Assembly: GCF_014269225.2 (NCBI RefSeq)
Contig: NZ_CP077097.1
Coordinates: 2,987,001-3,051,000, forward strand
Direction: 5' to 3'
Length of the DNA: 64,000 nt
Source of the DNA: Pseudomonas anuradhapurensis
Lineage (GTDB): Bacteria > Pseudomonadota > Gammaproteobacteria > Pseudomonadales > Pseudomonadaceae
A model generated the notes under the pieces. It did not search any database. It saw nothing but the letters and a program-made list of their open reading frames with translations, and was not told the DNA's origin. Shown one piece after another: positions 17,943 through 27,419 of this stretch (position 1 is its first letter; each line of letters opens with the position of its first letter). The position numbers and the translations under genes are program-made.

Positions 17943-18233
17943 TCAACTCGCCAAAAAATCCTGGACCTTAAAAGACAACTCTCCAATACAAAATTCTATA
18001 GCATCAGATAGCTGATCAAAATCTCTACGAACATAGGCCATGTATAGACTAGTTGCATCCTCATATTTATCTAAATAATGATCAAAACCCACGCTACACC
18101 TAGAGCCAGACAATCTCAAAAAAAGCTCCTTTTTTATCAACTCGCCCTCACTCCAATATTCCGCATTAACCCATATACACCCTTTATTTCTAAGTCGCGC
18201 ATTGATTTCTTTCAAATCATTTACCCCGACCAT
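17943..18233 (-). CDS. Orphan immunity-like protein of decayed Rhs cassette 1
   Basis: A 96-aa protein beginning MVGVNDLKEINARLRNKGC, soluble and acidic, not recognised as a named family. Start at 18233 has a near-perfect ribosome site, AGGAGGTGGC, and lies 9 bp after the stop of the toxin tip. This toxin-immunity spacing and the AT-rich sequence support an immunity role. The intact frame beside a frameshifted toxin suggests protection against siblings carrying the active form. Confidence 0.6.
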   Translation of the reverse strand: MVGVNDLKEINARLRNKGCIWVNAEYWSEGELIKKELFLRLSGSRCSVGFDHYLDKYEDATSLYMAYVRRDFDQLSDAIEFCIGELSFKVQDFLAS

Positions 18234-18241
18234 GCCACCTC

Positions 18242-18985
18242 CTATTTCCGCTGACAACTAGCACGGCGCTCTACAAATATATCAGCCCTTCCCCCATTTG
18301 GCGTAACAACGCTTACATGAGGAATAGTTTTATGCGGGTGCCCGTCCGGCAAAGATTCGTACCCAAAGAGAACGCCGGTAGCAGGATTAATTTTGTAATC
18401 CATATGGTAAGACGCCAGACCTGATCCATTTTGACGATTTGACTTGAACGCCGCCTTGTCTCTTGCAGTTTTATCTGCATCCTTATCACCCGCCCCGCAG
18501 ACTTTTGTGCGCCTGGGAAGGCTCCGAATAGAACTGCTGATGCATCCTTGAATGAACATACCGTTACACTACGACCCGCTCTCAGCTCAAAAATTGCTTT
18601 AGCAATTGACTTAGGGGACAGCCCTAGGGGATCGGTCCATTGTATTGGATTGAAACGTTCAAGCCCCCAGCATAGCTAATGGGATCCTGACTAAGGAACT
18701 TACCAGCTTCCGGATCATAATATCGATAGCGTTGTAGTGTAGCCCCGTCTCATGATCGTGATACTGGCCTTGGAAGCGAATCGGGTTACTTAGGCCATGC
18801 TGTTTCGCCACCTCCGTGCCACAGCGGATCCTGGTGAAAGTCATATTCGCGCTGACTCCATTCCGGCTGTTCCTGCGAACGGATCGGACTGTCGCGCAGC
18901 GCTTGAGCAACCGGCACGAAGCTGCCCGATTCGTACAGGTAACAAATGAGAAATTCGCGGGCAGGTTGGCTGAAAAAGTTTGCCA
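18242..18985 (-). pseudogene. Decayed Rhs C-terminal cassette 1 with toxin tip
   Basis: Minus-strand remnant of an rhs 3' end. The region encodes, with frame changes, ESGSFVPVAQALRDSPIRSQ, then (after an internal deletion of roughly 45 codons relative to the active rhs) AKQHGLSNPIRFQGQYHDHE, the DPISYAGGLN block and a DPLGL junction motif. After DPLGL comes a distinct tip: KDASAVLFGAFPGAQKSAG, a frameshift, then GAGDKDADKTARDKAAFK... and GHPHKTIPHVSVVTPNGGRA. The tip resembles small polymorphic-toxin domains found at Rhs/CdiA ends (perhaps toxin type 24), an assignment made by eye. At least three frameshifts and no start codon: not expressed as a full effector. Confidence 0.75.
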
Positions 18986-19065
18986 ATGCTGCCCATTTTT
19001 GATGGGTTATCTTGCCATCCCAAATTTTACACTATTATCATGCGAGCATGACGCCCCCTATAAGA

Positions 19066-19695
19066 TCAATTGTACGGAAGTTCCTTCGCGTCATTGACAA
19101 ACTTTATATTTCCACTAGGAGCAGCAAGATCTGAGATAATATTCAACACATGATCCATACTGGATGAGACCAGATCAAATGCACCCCAACCATGCTCCCC
19201 GGAACTGATCCTTATTCCAAAAAAATGGCACGTTGCCAGTAAGCTCTCATAAAGCTCCACGCTAACTTTGCGACGATCATCATCGATGAGCACTGATAGC
19301 AAAGCGGGCGCAGGAGAAGGCACATCATGATACTTCGATAAAACCCTATGCTTCTTGCAACTCAAAACATAGTCCTCATACTCTTTCACAAGAACCTCAA
19401 ATTCACCCCCTTTGCTCATAAATATATATCCTGGGATATTTTTTTCTACCTGCTCTCCAGGCCTACATATACGATTTTTACTCGCATCCAAGTAGAAACA
19501 TCTGTTTAGCAGGCGCCTTATAAATTCTTCCGAATTCTCACACGTTTTGAAGCCTACAACACCACTAGCACTTGAAGCGGTCATTGTGAGAAATTCGTCA
19601 TCATCTTTTGCAGGAAGCCCTCTAATTAAATCATTTGAAATATTTTTGAATTTCCGAAACGCATCACCATAAACGACCAAATCGTAATTAGTCAT
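19066..19695 (-). CDS. Cognate immunity protein of the Rhs effector
   Basis: A 209-aa soluble protein starting 3 bp after the rhs stop codon. AT-rich and unlike its surroundings in base composition, as immunity genes usually are. No family recognised (begins MTNYDLVVYGDAFRKFKN; C-terminal part LIDDDRRKVSVELYESL and SSGEHGWGAFDL). By position it should bind and block the toxin tip of the upstream Rhs protein. The ribosome site is weak, so translation may depend on coupling to rhs. Confidence 0.7.
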   Translation of the reverse strand: MTNYDLVVYGDAFRKFKNISNDLIRGLPAKDDDEFLTMTASSASGVVGFKTCENSEEFIRRLLNRCFYLDASKNRICRPGEQVEKNIPGYIFMSKGGEFEVLVKEYEDYVLSCKKHRVLSKYHDVPSPAPALLSVLIDDDRRKVSVELYESLLATCHFFGIRISSGEHGWGAFDLVSSSMDHVLNIISDLAAPSGNIKFVNDAKELPYN

Positions 19696-19698
19696 AAC

Positions 19699-22600
19699 CT
19701 AGCCCGGATAAGTAAAAATAATTGTTTCGCCTTTTTTATCGGTAGCATGTACATGGGCACTTCTATGGTGTTCAGGTTGCCCTTCACCCGTCATATGTGG
19801 GTGGCCATCAGGATGATCAAATACTTCGGATCCGTCTGTATAGGATCTACCGAGGCACTTAACGCCACAACCTTTTAGAGTTGCGTAATTCTTTCCTCGG
19901 CTGTCGTCTCGTAACTGTTCAATTGGAATCTCCTCGCCGCCCTTGCTCTTCCGTGGAACTTGTGCATGCTGCTGGGCTTTTCTCAGCGCTATAGAACGAC
20001 TTTTAGTAGCGATTACGCGTTGCAGGCCAAGCGGGTCAGCCCATTCTAGCGGGTTAGGGGCGTATTCATAAAAATTCAAACCGCCCGCATAGCTAATCGG
20101 ATCCAAGCTAACAAATCGCCCAGCCTTTGGATCATAGTATCGATAGCGGTTGTAGTGCAGCCCGGTTTCGTGATCATGGTACTGACCTTGGAAGCGAATC
20201 GGGTTGCTCAGGCCGTGTTGTTTGGCCCATTCCGAGCGCTCCTCTTTGACTTCACCCCACGCCTTGTACTGCCCCGCCCAAGCAACATTGCCCTGCTCAT
20301 CGGTCAGCTCCATCGGCGTACCGAGATGGTCGCACTGATACCAGGCAATTGCGTCAAACGCCTGCGGTTTCACCTCCGTATGCCACAACGGATCCTGGTC
20401 AAAATCGTATTCGCGCTGGCTCCAGTCCGGTTGCTTGTGCAAGCGGATCGGGCTCTTGCGCAGCGCCTGAGCGACCGGCACAAAGCTGCCCGGCTCGTAC
20501 AGGTAATGCACGGTACGGCCAGTATCGCCATCGTCCCTTGGCGGTGAGCTCTCCCAGGCCAGGGTGTCGCCATCCCAGCCAAACAGGGTAAAGCCGCAGC
20601 CAAGTTCACGTTGGCGCTTGGCCCGTTGCAGCTGGTTCCAACCGGTGCCCGCTTCCGGCCTGTCCCAGAAGTGCGCCACCGAGTGCTTGTGCAACCGTCG
20701 ACCCAGGGCGTCGTAGCTGTAGTCGACCTTGAGCTTGTCGTCGTTGTACCCCGTTAGCCGGTCGAACAGGTCCCAGCTGAAATGGGCATGGGAGCCGTTG
20801 TGCAGCCGATGAATCAGGTTGCCGCGTTCGTCGTACTTGTAATGGGTCCCGGCGTACTCGCGCAGCAGGTTGTCCATCAGCTTGTTGCGCCGTGGATCGG
20901 CTTCCAGCGGGCGGTTCAGTTCCTGGCGCTTCTGGTCGAGCAAGTTGCCGGCCGGGTCGAAGGCGAAGGTTTCCACGCCCAGGCGGCTGGTGGCCTTGAG
21001 CAGGCGTCCCACCGGGTCGTACTGGTACTCCAGCGGGCCACGGCGGCTGTCGTGGATGTTGGTCAGCTGGCCAGCGGCGTCGTAGCGGTACTGGCGCTTG
21101 AGCAATGTGGACTGCCCGTCATGGCTGCCGAGCAGTTGTTCCTGCAGTCGCCCGACCGGGTCCCAGCCCTGGCTCTGCATCAGCTTGTTGCCTTGATGGC
21201 GCACCACTTCGCGGTGCAGGTCATCGCGCTCGTAGGCCAGCATCTCGTGCTGGTCGAGGGTCATGCCGAGCAGGTGGCCGCTGCCATAGGTCAGCCAGCT
21301 GACCTTGTGGCCATCCGGGCGGATCGTGCTGATCCGCTGGTTGAGCGCATCGTATTCGTGCTGCCACACCGCGACCATCGGCGTGCCGGTGGCCAGGTAA
21401 TGCTGGTGCTCACGGGTCAGGTTGCCCGCTTCATCGTGGAACCATTGCAGCTTGCTGGCGGCATTGATCGCCTGGATCAGCTTGCCGTTGCCGTCGTAGG
21501 CGAAGGTCTCGCTCTGGCTCTGCTCGCCCAGGCGGGCGGTGCGCTCGGCCAGGCGGCCCATGCGGTCGAAACGCAGTTCGATACGGCGCTGGCCGACTTG
21601 GGTGCTCGCCAAGCGTCCGCTGTGCGGGTCGTACTGGTAGCGGGTGACCAGGCCATCGAAACCCGTCTCTTGCAACAAACGGCCGACCGGGTCGTAGAGG
21701 AAGCTCGCCTTGCTCTCGTTTTCGTTTTCCAGCCCGATCAAACGCCCAAGCTTGTCCCAACGGTAGCGCAGGGTATGTTCCGCCGCATCGACGCGCTCGG
21801 CCAGCAGCCCGACAGCGTTATAGGACCAAGTGGTGCAGCGGTCGAGGGCGTCCACATGGGCCAGCAGACGGCCTTCTGCGTCGTAGTTGAAACGCTCCTC
21901 GGTCTTGTCCGGGTGGGTGACCTTGGCCAGTTGGCCAGCCTGGTATTCATAGGCGGTCTTGTTGCCCGCCGCATCGGTGAACTCGCTCAGTTGGCCGAAG
22001 GCGTTGTAGGCCCAGTGACTGGTCTTGCCGGAGCAGTCGGTGTACTCGAGCAACTGCCCGGCGTCGTTGTAGACGAGTTTCTTCTCGTTGCCGATGGCAT
22101 CCTTGATCGCCTTGACCAAGCCGGCCGGGGTGTAGGCGAACTCGGTCTTGTTGCCCAGCGGGTCGACGGTCTCGACCAGGTTGCCGCGCTCGTCGTAATC
22201 ACGCAGCCACTGCCCGCCTTCGGCATCGCCGATCTTGATCAGCTGGTCCTGGTCGTCATAGGCGTAGTGCACCACGCTGTGGTCGGCGCGGATGTGCTCG
22301 AGCAGGTTGCTGCGCGCGTCGTAGGTGAAGCGGTCCTGGCTGCCGTCGGGGTGAACGTGGCGGATGATGTTCTTGCGCTCATCGCGGAACAGCCACTCGG
22401 AGTTACCGTCCGAATGCTGGATGCGGTAGGTGTAGCCGAGGATGTCGTAATAGTGCTTTGTCTGCTGGCCGTGGGCGTCGGTCACGGTGGTCAGGCGGAT
22501 GTGCTTGTCCCATTGCAGGCGCGTTTCGAAGCTGCCGTCGTCGGCCCACTCGCGGATGGCCTTGGCATGCGCCCCCGTACCGTCCCATTCGAGGTTGAAG

Positions 22601-24333
22601 CCGCGCTGGGTCCGGTCGGTATAGCGCGTCACCAAGTGATGCTGGTACTGGTAGTGCCAGGCGGCGCCGTGCTCGTCCTGGGCGGCGATCAGGTCGCCCT
22701 GGTCGTCGTAATGGTAGGCGCACAGCTGGCGCAGCGGCTTGCCGTCGACCACCTGCCACACGCCCTGGATATGCCCGTGGTCGTCGAGCAGCGTGCCCAG
22801 TTGCAAGTGCACCTTGCTCGGGTCGTTGTCCTCATAGGTGTTGATGTCGGACAACACCGGGCGGCCGTTGTAGTGATGCTCGTAATGCAGCATCGCGCCG
22901 GCACCGCTGCGCAGGACGATATGAACCAGATAGAACCGATCACCGACCCGCTCGTAGGTCTCACGGCGCTCCAGCCCACGCAGGAGGATGATCTGAGTGT
23001 CGCTGGTACGCACCAGGCTCCGGTACTCGATCGGATCGTAGTGCGGCTTGCCCTGCCTGGGCAGCGGATACGGGTGGCTGCGGCCGTCGACGTCGTGGAA
23101 TAGCAGGCCGTCGTCGATCACGTCGATGCAGGTGCTGAACTCGGTCAGCCAACGGGCGCCCAGGCTGCTGTCGTCCAGCTCGGCCAGGCGTGAGTTATAG
23201 GTCCGCGCCCAAGTGACCGGGAATGGCCCGGGCAGGCTGAAGTCGACGTGCTGCAGGGTTTCGCTGCCCAGGGCGAAGTTGATGTCGCGGGTGGTTCCTG
23301 GGCAGGGGCCGTTCTTGCAGCGGTTGGCCGCGTTCCTGGGTGGTGCTTCCTCGCGCTGGGTTTCGAGCTTGCCTTGCGTGGCCTGGTGCCGCGCGGTGCT
23401 GGTGGCGTTGGGTTTGATGTTGGCGTTCACAAGCTGCGGATTGCGCTTGCGCCACAGCGCGACGCTACCGGCCAGGATCAGGCGCAACGCCTCGATCGAA
23501 TGTGGGTTGCTGGCCGAACCCAGCTTGAGGATCTCGCTCTTGATGCGAGGCGCCAGCACGCGCAACCTGGCGACTTGCTGGTGGCCGTAGAGCTTGGCCT
23601 CGGCACTGATCGTCGCGCTGGCGGCCATGTTGGCCATGCCCTTGCCAGCGGCCTTGTAGGCACTCCAGGCCGCGTCGAAGATGTTGTCGATACTGGCCAG
23701 CGGATCGTGCAGCAGTTGCTCGGCCGCCTTGCTCGCCTTCTTGCCTGCCTCGCCGAGGTCCTTGCCGCTGTCGAGGTCGCCATCGATCAGGGCATCCAGG
23801 CCTTTGCAGATCTCGTTGAGAATTTCCTCGCCCTTGCCACCCGCTGCCGCCAGGGTTTCCTTGAGCTTGCCCTCGGCCTGGCTGACGAAGTCATCCAGGC
23901 TACCGATGATGTCGGCGTTCAGGTGCCCGGCAATGATCTCGATCAGCGCGTCGCCGAGGATCTGCTTGCCCTCCTGGCGCACCATGAACAACATCGGCCG
24001 CAGGCTCATGCGTGCGGCGGCCATGTTCGGTGGCACCGGCACTACGCCGATCAGGTTGATGCCCAGGCTGACCCAGTCCCACGGGTCCGGCTTGTCGCTC
24101 TCCGCCAGGGTGACGATGTCGCCCAAAGCGTCGATCAGGGCGATGATGTTACCCACCACCGGCAAGGCACCTGCGACGTTCTTGATGCGCTCGAGGGTGA
24201 CATAACCGTCGCTGATATCGCGCAGCCAGGCATCGAACACCGCCGCGCCACGGCCGACGTCTTCGATATGGATTTCGTTCAGGGGGACGATGGCGACTTC
24301 GCGGCCACCGGGTTGGGAAGTCTGTGTGGTCAT
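19699..24333 (-). CDS. Rhs polymorphic toxin, type VI secretion effector
   Basis: A 1544-aa effector. Residues ~1-330: an N-terminal helical region with hydrophobic stretches (VAGALPVVGNIIALIDAL; LGINLIGVVPVPPNM) and no PAAR motif seen. From ~335: DUF6531/RHS start (DINFALGSETLQHVDFSLPG), then YD repeats to ~1400 (many copies of the Y-D-x-x-G type) forming the toxin-enclosing shell. The core ends in the conserved block PISYAGGLNFYEYAPNPLEW and the junction DPLGL. The last 107 residues are the toxin: PRKSKGGEEIPIEQL, SRGKNYATL and the His-rich DHPDGHPH...HHRSAHVHATD, which looks like an HNH/endonuclease VII-fold nuclease toxin. Start ATG overlaps the vgrG stop by four bases (ATGA); immunity gene follows. 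Confidence 0.9.
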   Translation of the reverse strand: MTTQTSQPGGREVAIVPLNEIHIEDVGRGAAVFDAWLRDISDGYVTLERIKNVAGALPVVGNIIALIDALGDIVTLAESDKPDPWDWVSLGINLIGVVPVPPNMAAARMSLRPMLFMVRQEGKQILGDALIEIIAGHLNADIIGSLDDFVSQAEGKLKETLAAAGGKGEEILNEICKGLDALIDGDLDSGKDLGEAGKKASKAAEQLLHDPLASIDNIFDAAWSAYKAAGKGMANMAASATISAEAKLYGHQQVARLRVLAPRIKSEILKLGSASNPHSIEALRLILAGSVALWRKRNPQLVNANIKPNATSTARHQATQGKLETQREEAPPRNAANRCKNGPCPGTTRDINFALGSETLQHVDFSLPGPFPVTWARTYNSRLAELDDSSLGARWLTEFSTCIDVIDDGLLFHDVDGRSHPYPLPRQGKPHYDPIEYRSLVRTSDTQIILLRGLERRETYERVGDRFYLVHIVLRSGAGAMLHYEHHYNGRPVLSDINTYEDNDPSKVHLQLGTLLDDHGHIQGVWQVVDGKPLRQLCAYHYDDQGDLIAAQDEHGAAWHYQYQHHLVTRYTDRTQRGFNLEWDGTGAHAKAIREWADDGSFETRLQWDKHIRLTTVTDAHGQQTKHYYDILGYTYRIQHSDGNSEWLFRDERKNIIRHVHPDGSQDRFTYDARSNLLEHIRADHSVVHYAYDDQDQLIKIGDAEGGQWLRDYDERGNLVETVDPLGNKTEFAYTPAGLVKAIKDAIGNEKKLVYNDAGQLLEYTDCSGKTSHWAYNAFGQLSEFTDAAGNKTAYEYQAGQLAKVTHPDKTEERFNYDAEGRLLAHVDALDRCTTWSYNAVGLLAERVDAAEHTLRYRWDKLGRLIGLENENESKASFLYDPVGRLLQETGFDGLVTRYQYDPHSGRLASTQVGQRRIELRFDRMGRLAERTARLGEQSQSETFAYDGNGKLIQAINAASKLQWFHDEAGNLTREHQHYLATGTPMVAVWQHEYDALNQRISTIRPDGHKVSWLTYGSGHLLGMTLDQHEMLAYERDDLHREVVRHQGNKLMQSQGWDPVGRLQEQLLGSHDGQSTLLKRQYRYDAAGQLTNIHDSRRGPLEYQYDPVGRLLKATSRLGVETFAFDPAGNLLDQKRQELNRPLEADPRRNKLMDNLLREYAGTHYKYDERGNLIHRLHNGSHAHFSWDLFDRLTGYNDDKLKVDYSYDALGRRLHKHSVAHFWDRPEAGTGWNQLQRAKRQRELGCGFTLFGWDGDTLAWESSPPRDDGDTGRTVHYLYEPGSFVPVAQALRKSPIRLHKQPDWSQREYDFDQDPLWHTEVKPQAFDAIAWYQCDHLGTPMELTDEQGNVAWAGQYKAWGEVKEERSEWAKQHGLSNPIRFQGQYHDHETGLHYNRYRYYDPKAGRFVSLDPISYAGGLNFYEYAPNPLEWADPLGLQRVIATKSRSIALRKAQQHAQVPRKSKGGEEIPIEQLRDDSRGKNYATLKGCGVKCLGRSYTDGSEVFDHPDGHPHMTGEGQPEHHRSAHVHATDKKGETIIFTYPG

Positions 24334-27305
24334 GAAATCAGCTCGCCTGGCATCAGGTCAGTCAGGGTGTTGAGGTTCGGTGCCTTGAAGGCAGGGCGTT
24401 CGGGTAGCGCCGGCAGTTTTGGCAGGCTGGCCATGGCCCCCTGCACGGCGACACCGGCCTTGGTCGCAGCGCCCAGGGTGCTGGAGGCGGCGGGCAGTGC
24501 CGAACTGGCGACGCTGGCCAGCTGCGGCAGGCCGGCGACACCGCCTTGGAGCGCACCTTGCACCTGCTGCACGGTCTGCATTGCAGCCTGCCCGGTCTTG
24601 AGCAGGCTGATGCCGGTCTTGGCCGCGGCCATGCCACTGCTGGCCAGTTGCTTGATCGTGCCCATTGCTGCACCGCTGCCATCAGGCGTGAGCGTGTCGA
24701 TCATCGAATCAAGCATTGAGGGCGCACCTTCTTCGGTCGCCGCCAGCTTCGGCCAGGGCAGGCCCTTGGCGAAGCTGCCGAGACTCCAGGTGTCAGCCGT
24801 GTCAAGGCCGAACGCCGCCGTGGCTGGCCCGGGCGCGGCGCCAGACACGGCGTTGAAGCCCTGCCCGTCCAGCGAACCCTTGAGCACTGTGCCCAGGGCG
24901 TCGGTAACCTCGTAGTCGCCGGCCTGGATGCCCTTGGTGTTGGCGTACAGGTTGAACAGCTCCAGCGCGCCTTTGCCGGGCTTGGGCGGCTCGGGGAAGG
25001 TGCCGGCCTTGCTCGCCGCACCGATGTGCGCAAACTTCGCGGCATGGGCGGTGTAGTTGCCGCTGGTGACGTGGGTGATGCCGCTGGCGTTGTAGGTGGT
25101 GGCACTGCCGCCGCCCTGCACCACCAGTTCGGTCTTGGCCTTGAGGATGATGCGGTCGGCGTTGGCGGTGATGTCCAGTTTGGCCAGCAGGTTGATGCTG
25201 TCCTTCAGCGCACGGAAGTCGATGTCGCCTGCAGCCGCCACCAGACGGAAACCGAGACTCTGCACGAACAGGCGCATGCCCTGGCTGGCACTGGCCAGCA
25301 GGCGTTTGCCGATCGACATACTGGTGTGGCCGGTACTGCTCAAGGCCAGGTGGCTGCCGCTGGTGAGGTGGTTCGGGCCAGGCGTGGTCAGGGCGATGCC
25401 GGCCGGGCTGGACACCACAAGGTGCGGCTGGGTGAATTCGGCGAACTCGTTCTTGGTCAGGTCGCCTGGGCCACTGCCGAGGATACCTTGGTGCTGGGCG
25501 TGCAGGTCCTTGGCGACCTGATCCTGGTCGCCCGGTTCCTGGGCCTGCATCTGCTTGGCCAGCTGCGCCAGGCTGTCCTGCTGCTCGCTGGCAGTGGCCA
25601 GGCGTTCGGCGGTTTCGGGCAGGTCCTTGTGGTGCCGGGCTTCGTTCGGGCGCGGTTCGGTGGTGAGCAGCAGGCCGCCGGCGGCGCGTACGGCGCCGTG
25701 GCGATCGGTGCGCAGCTCGAAGCCCTCACCCCGTGGCGCGCCGCCGCTCGGCCGTGGGTGGGTCAGGTAGCCGAGGTTCAGGGCACTGGCGCCGTGGTCG
25801 CTGCGCAGGGCGATGCTGATCTCGCTGGTGGTGTCGTCGATGCGTAGTTCGTTGTTGCGGCTGCCCTTGTATTCCTTGCTCTTGATCGTCGCCAGGGTCT
25901 TAAGGTCGGGCAGCTTGTAGTGCGGCATGTTCACGCCGTGGTACAGGCAGCCGGTCACCAGCGGCTGGTCGGGGTCGCCTTCGAGGAAGCTGACCAGCAC
26001 TTCCATGCCCACCCGCGGCAGTTGCAGGCCGGCGATGCCCTGCCCGGCCCAGCTCGACGCCACGCGCATCCACACGCTGGATTTGTCATCGGCCTGGCCT
26101 TCGCGGTCCCAGAAGAACTGCACCTTGATCCGGCCATATTCGTCGCAGTAGATCTCTTCGCCCTCGGGGCCGCTGACCACCGCGCGCTGCTCGCCCAGCA
26201 CCTTGGGTTTCGGGTGTTTCAGCGGCGGGCGATAGGGTTGCTCCCAGGGCGTGACCACGAAGACGTTGCGGTAGCCCTGCTGGAACCCGTCGAAACGCGG
26301 ATCGACGTCGCTGGTGATGGCTTCTTCCAGCACCTGCGGCTGGCGGCCCTGGTGGCGCACCTCGGTGAGCAACCACAGGTCGTTCCACTGGGCGTTGGGG
26401 TGGCTGGCCAGGGTCAGGAAGTGCCCGCTGGCCAGCAGCGGCTGGTCGCTCTGGCCCTCGGCCTGGCGGTAGTCGCTGCGGTGGCGCTCCAGGGCGCGGG
26501 TAGCCAGGTGCTTGCCGCGCGAGCGGTCGAGGAAGCGGCCGGGATAGTCGTAGTCTTCCAGGGCCGGCTCGGCGTGGCTGTCGGCGGCGCCTTCGAGCTG
26601 GATCAGCGGCTTCTTGAAGTCGTAGTCGCGGCGGGTGACGCTGCTGGTGCGGGTTTCCACGCGCAGGCCGAAACGCTTGATCATCGGCGTGTCGGCGACC
26701 AGCCCGGAGTCGTGCTGGAACTGTACGGGGGCCAGTTTCGGGAACACCGTCTGGTCGTCGCCGAACAACAGCTGGTGGCCTTTGGCGCTGTGGCGGAAGT
26801 GGTAGTGGATGCCCTCTTCTTCACACAACCGCTGGATGAATTGCAGGTTGGACTCGTCGTACTGCACGCAGTACTCGCGGTCCGGGTAAACGGCGCCCAG
26901 CTGGAACTGGTAGGCGTTGGCGAGGATGCCATGCTCTTCCAGCACCTGGGCGATGATCTTCGGCACGTTCAGGTGCTGGAACATGCGCTGGTTGATACGG
27001 TGGGCCAGGTAGGCCAGCTGCGGGCGCAGGGTCACCTGGTAGCGGGTCAGGCGCTTGCCCGCCTCGCCTTGCGCGGCGCGGTAGATCAGCCCATGCAGGC
27101 CGCGTCCGGCGTCGCCCAACTGAAGGAACGCGGGCTTGTGCAGCAGGCTCTCCAGGTCCAGCGAGGGACGTTCGCTGACCAGCTCCAGGTCGATGGCGTA
27201 GGGCAGGCTGATGGCTTCCTTGCCGTCGAAGGCGAGGACCTGGAAATCGTGCTCCAGGCCGTCGATGTGCAGGCTGAAATGGGTCTGGTTTGCGGCGGCA
27301 AACAT
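24330..27305 (-). CDS. vgrG: T6SS spike protein VgrG (extended C-terminus)
   Basis: A 991-aa spike protein of the type VI secretion system, secreted as a trimer on top of the Hcp tube. N-terminal gp27-like part (residues ~1-380) includes YCVQYDESNLQFIQRLCEEE and the following Gly-Ile-His-Tyr; the gp5-like OB domain contains EIYCDEYGRIKVQFFWDREG and WAGQGIAGLQLPRVGMEVLV; DUF2345 beta-helix follows (ITANADRIILKAKTELVVQG). The last ~130 residues are an Ala/Gly/Leu-rich tail not found in minimal VgrGs, a likely dock for the Rhs cargo. Start at 27305 (MFAAANQTHF) has AGAGGGAC upstream; a longer frame to 27359 covers a hairpin. Stop overlaps rhs start. Confidence 0.95.
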   Translation of the reverse strand: MFAAANQTHFSLHIDGLEHDFQVLAFDGKEAISLPYAIDLELVSERPSLDLESLLHKPAFLQLGDAGRGLHGLIYRAAQGEAGKRLTRYQVTLRPQLAYLAHRINQRMFQHLNVPKIIAQVLEEHGILANAYQFQLGAVYPDREYCVQYDESNLQFIQRLCEEEGIHYHFRHSAKGHQLLFGDDQTVFPKLAPVQFQHDSGLVADTPMIKRFGLRVETRTSSVTRRDYDFKKPLIQLEGAADSHAEPALEDYDYPGRFLDRSRGKHLATRALERHRSDYRQAEGQSDQPLLASGHFLTLASHPNAQWNDLWLLTEVRHQGRQPQVLEEAITSDVDPRFDGFQQGYRNVFVVTPWEQPYRPPLKHPKPKVLGEQRAVVSGPEGEEIYCDEYGRIKVQFFWDREGQADDKSSVWMRVASSWAGQGIAGLQLPRVGMEVLVSFLEGDPDQPLVTGCLYHGVNMPHYKLPDLKTLATIKSKEYKGSRNNELRIDDTTSEISIALRSDHGASALNLGYLTHPRPSGGAPRGEGFELRTDRHGAVRAAGGLLLTTEPRPNEARHHKDLPETAERLATASEQQDSLAQLAKQMQAQEPGDQDQVAKDLHAQHQGILGSGPGDLTKNEFAEFTQPHLVVSSPAGIALTTPGPNHLTSGSHLALSSTGHTSMSIGKRLLASASQGMRLFVQSLGFRLVAAAGDIDFRALKDSINLLAKLDITANADRIILKAKTELVVQGGGSATTYNASGITHVTSGNYTAHAAKFAHIGAASKAGTFPEPPKPGKGALELFNLYANTKGIQAGDYEVTDALGTVLKGSLDGQGFNAVSGAAPGPATAAFGLDTADTWSLGSFAKGLPWPKLAATEEGAPSMLDSMIDTLTPDGSGAAMGTIKQLASSGMAAAKTGISLLKTGQAAMQTVQQVQGALQGGVAGLPQLASVASSALPAASSTLGAATKAGVAVQGAMASLPKLPALPERPAFKAPNLNTLTDLMPGELIS

Positions 27306-27344
27306 CCTTGTCCCTCTTTCCTGGGGAGTGAAACGACCTCGGGG

Positions 27345-27380
27345 TAGCGCGCCGCTCACGCGGCGCTCGATCTCATGGGC
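27345..27380. repeat. REP-like hairpin between hcp and vgrG
   Basis: GCGCCGCTCACGCGGCGC (7-bp arms, TCAC loop) followed by TCGATCTCATGGGC, a sequence also seen near 44.04 kb. It lies in the 114-bp hcp-vgrG gap and may stabilise or attenuate the transcript so that hcp is made in excess; that role is inferred. Confidence 0.6.
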
Positions 27381-27419
27381 GATGCAACGCTGGCGTCGAT
27401 CACCCAGAGACCCCGAGCC

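Noticed and set aside
20782..23103. 773-aa plus-strand frame opposite rhs
   Set aside because: Produced by the GC-rich third positions of the YD repeats; no start signal and no recognisable domain.
23248..24915. 555-aa plus-strand frame opposite rhs and vgrG
   Set aside because: Spans the rhs/vgrG junction on the wrong strand; antisense artefact.
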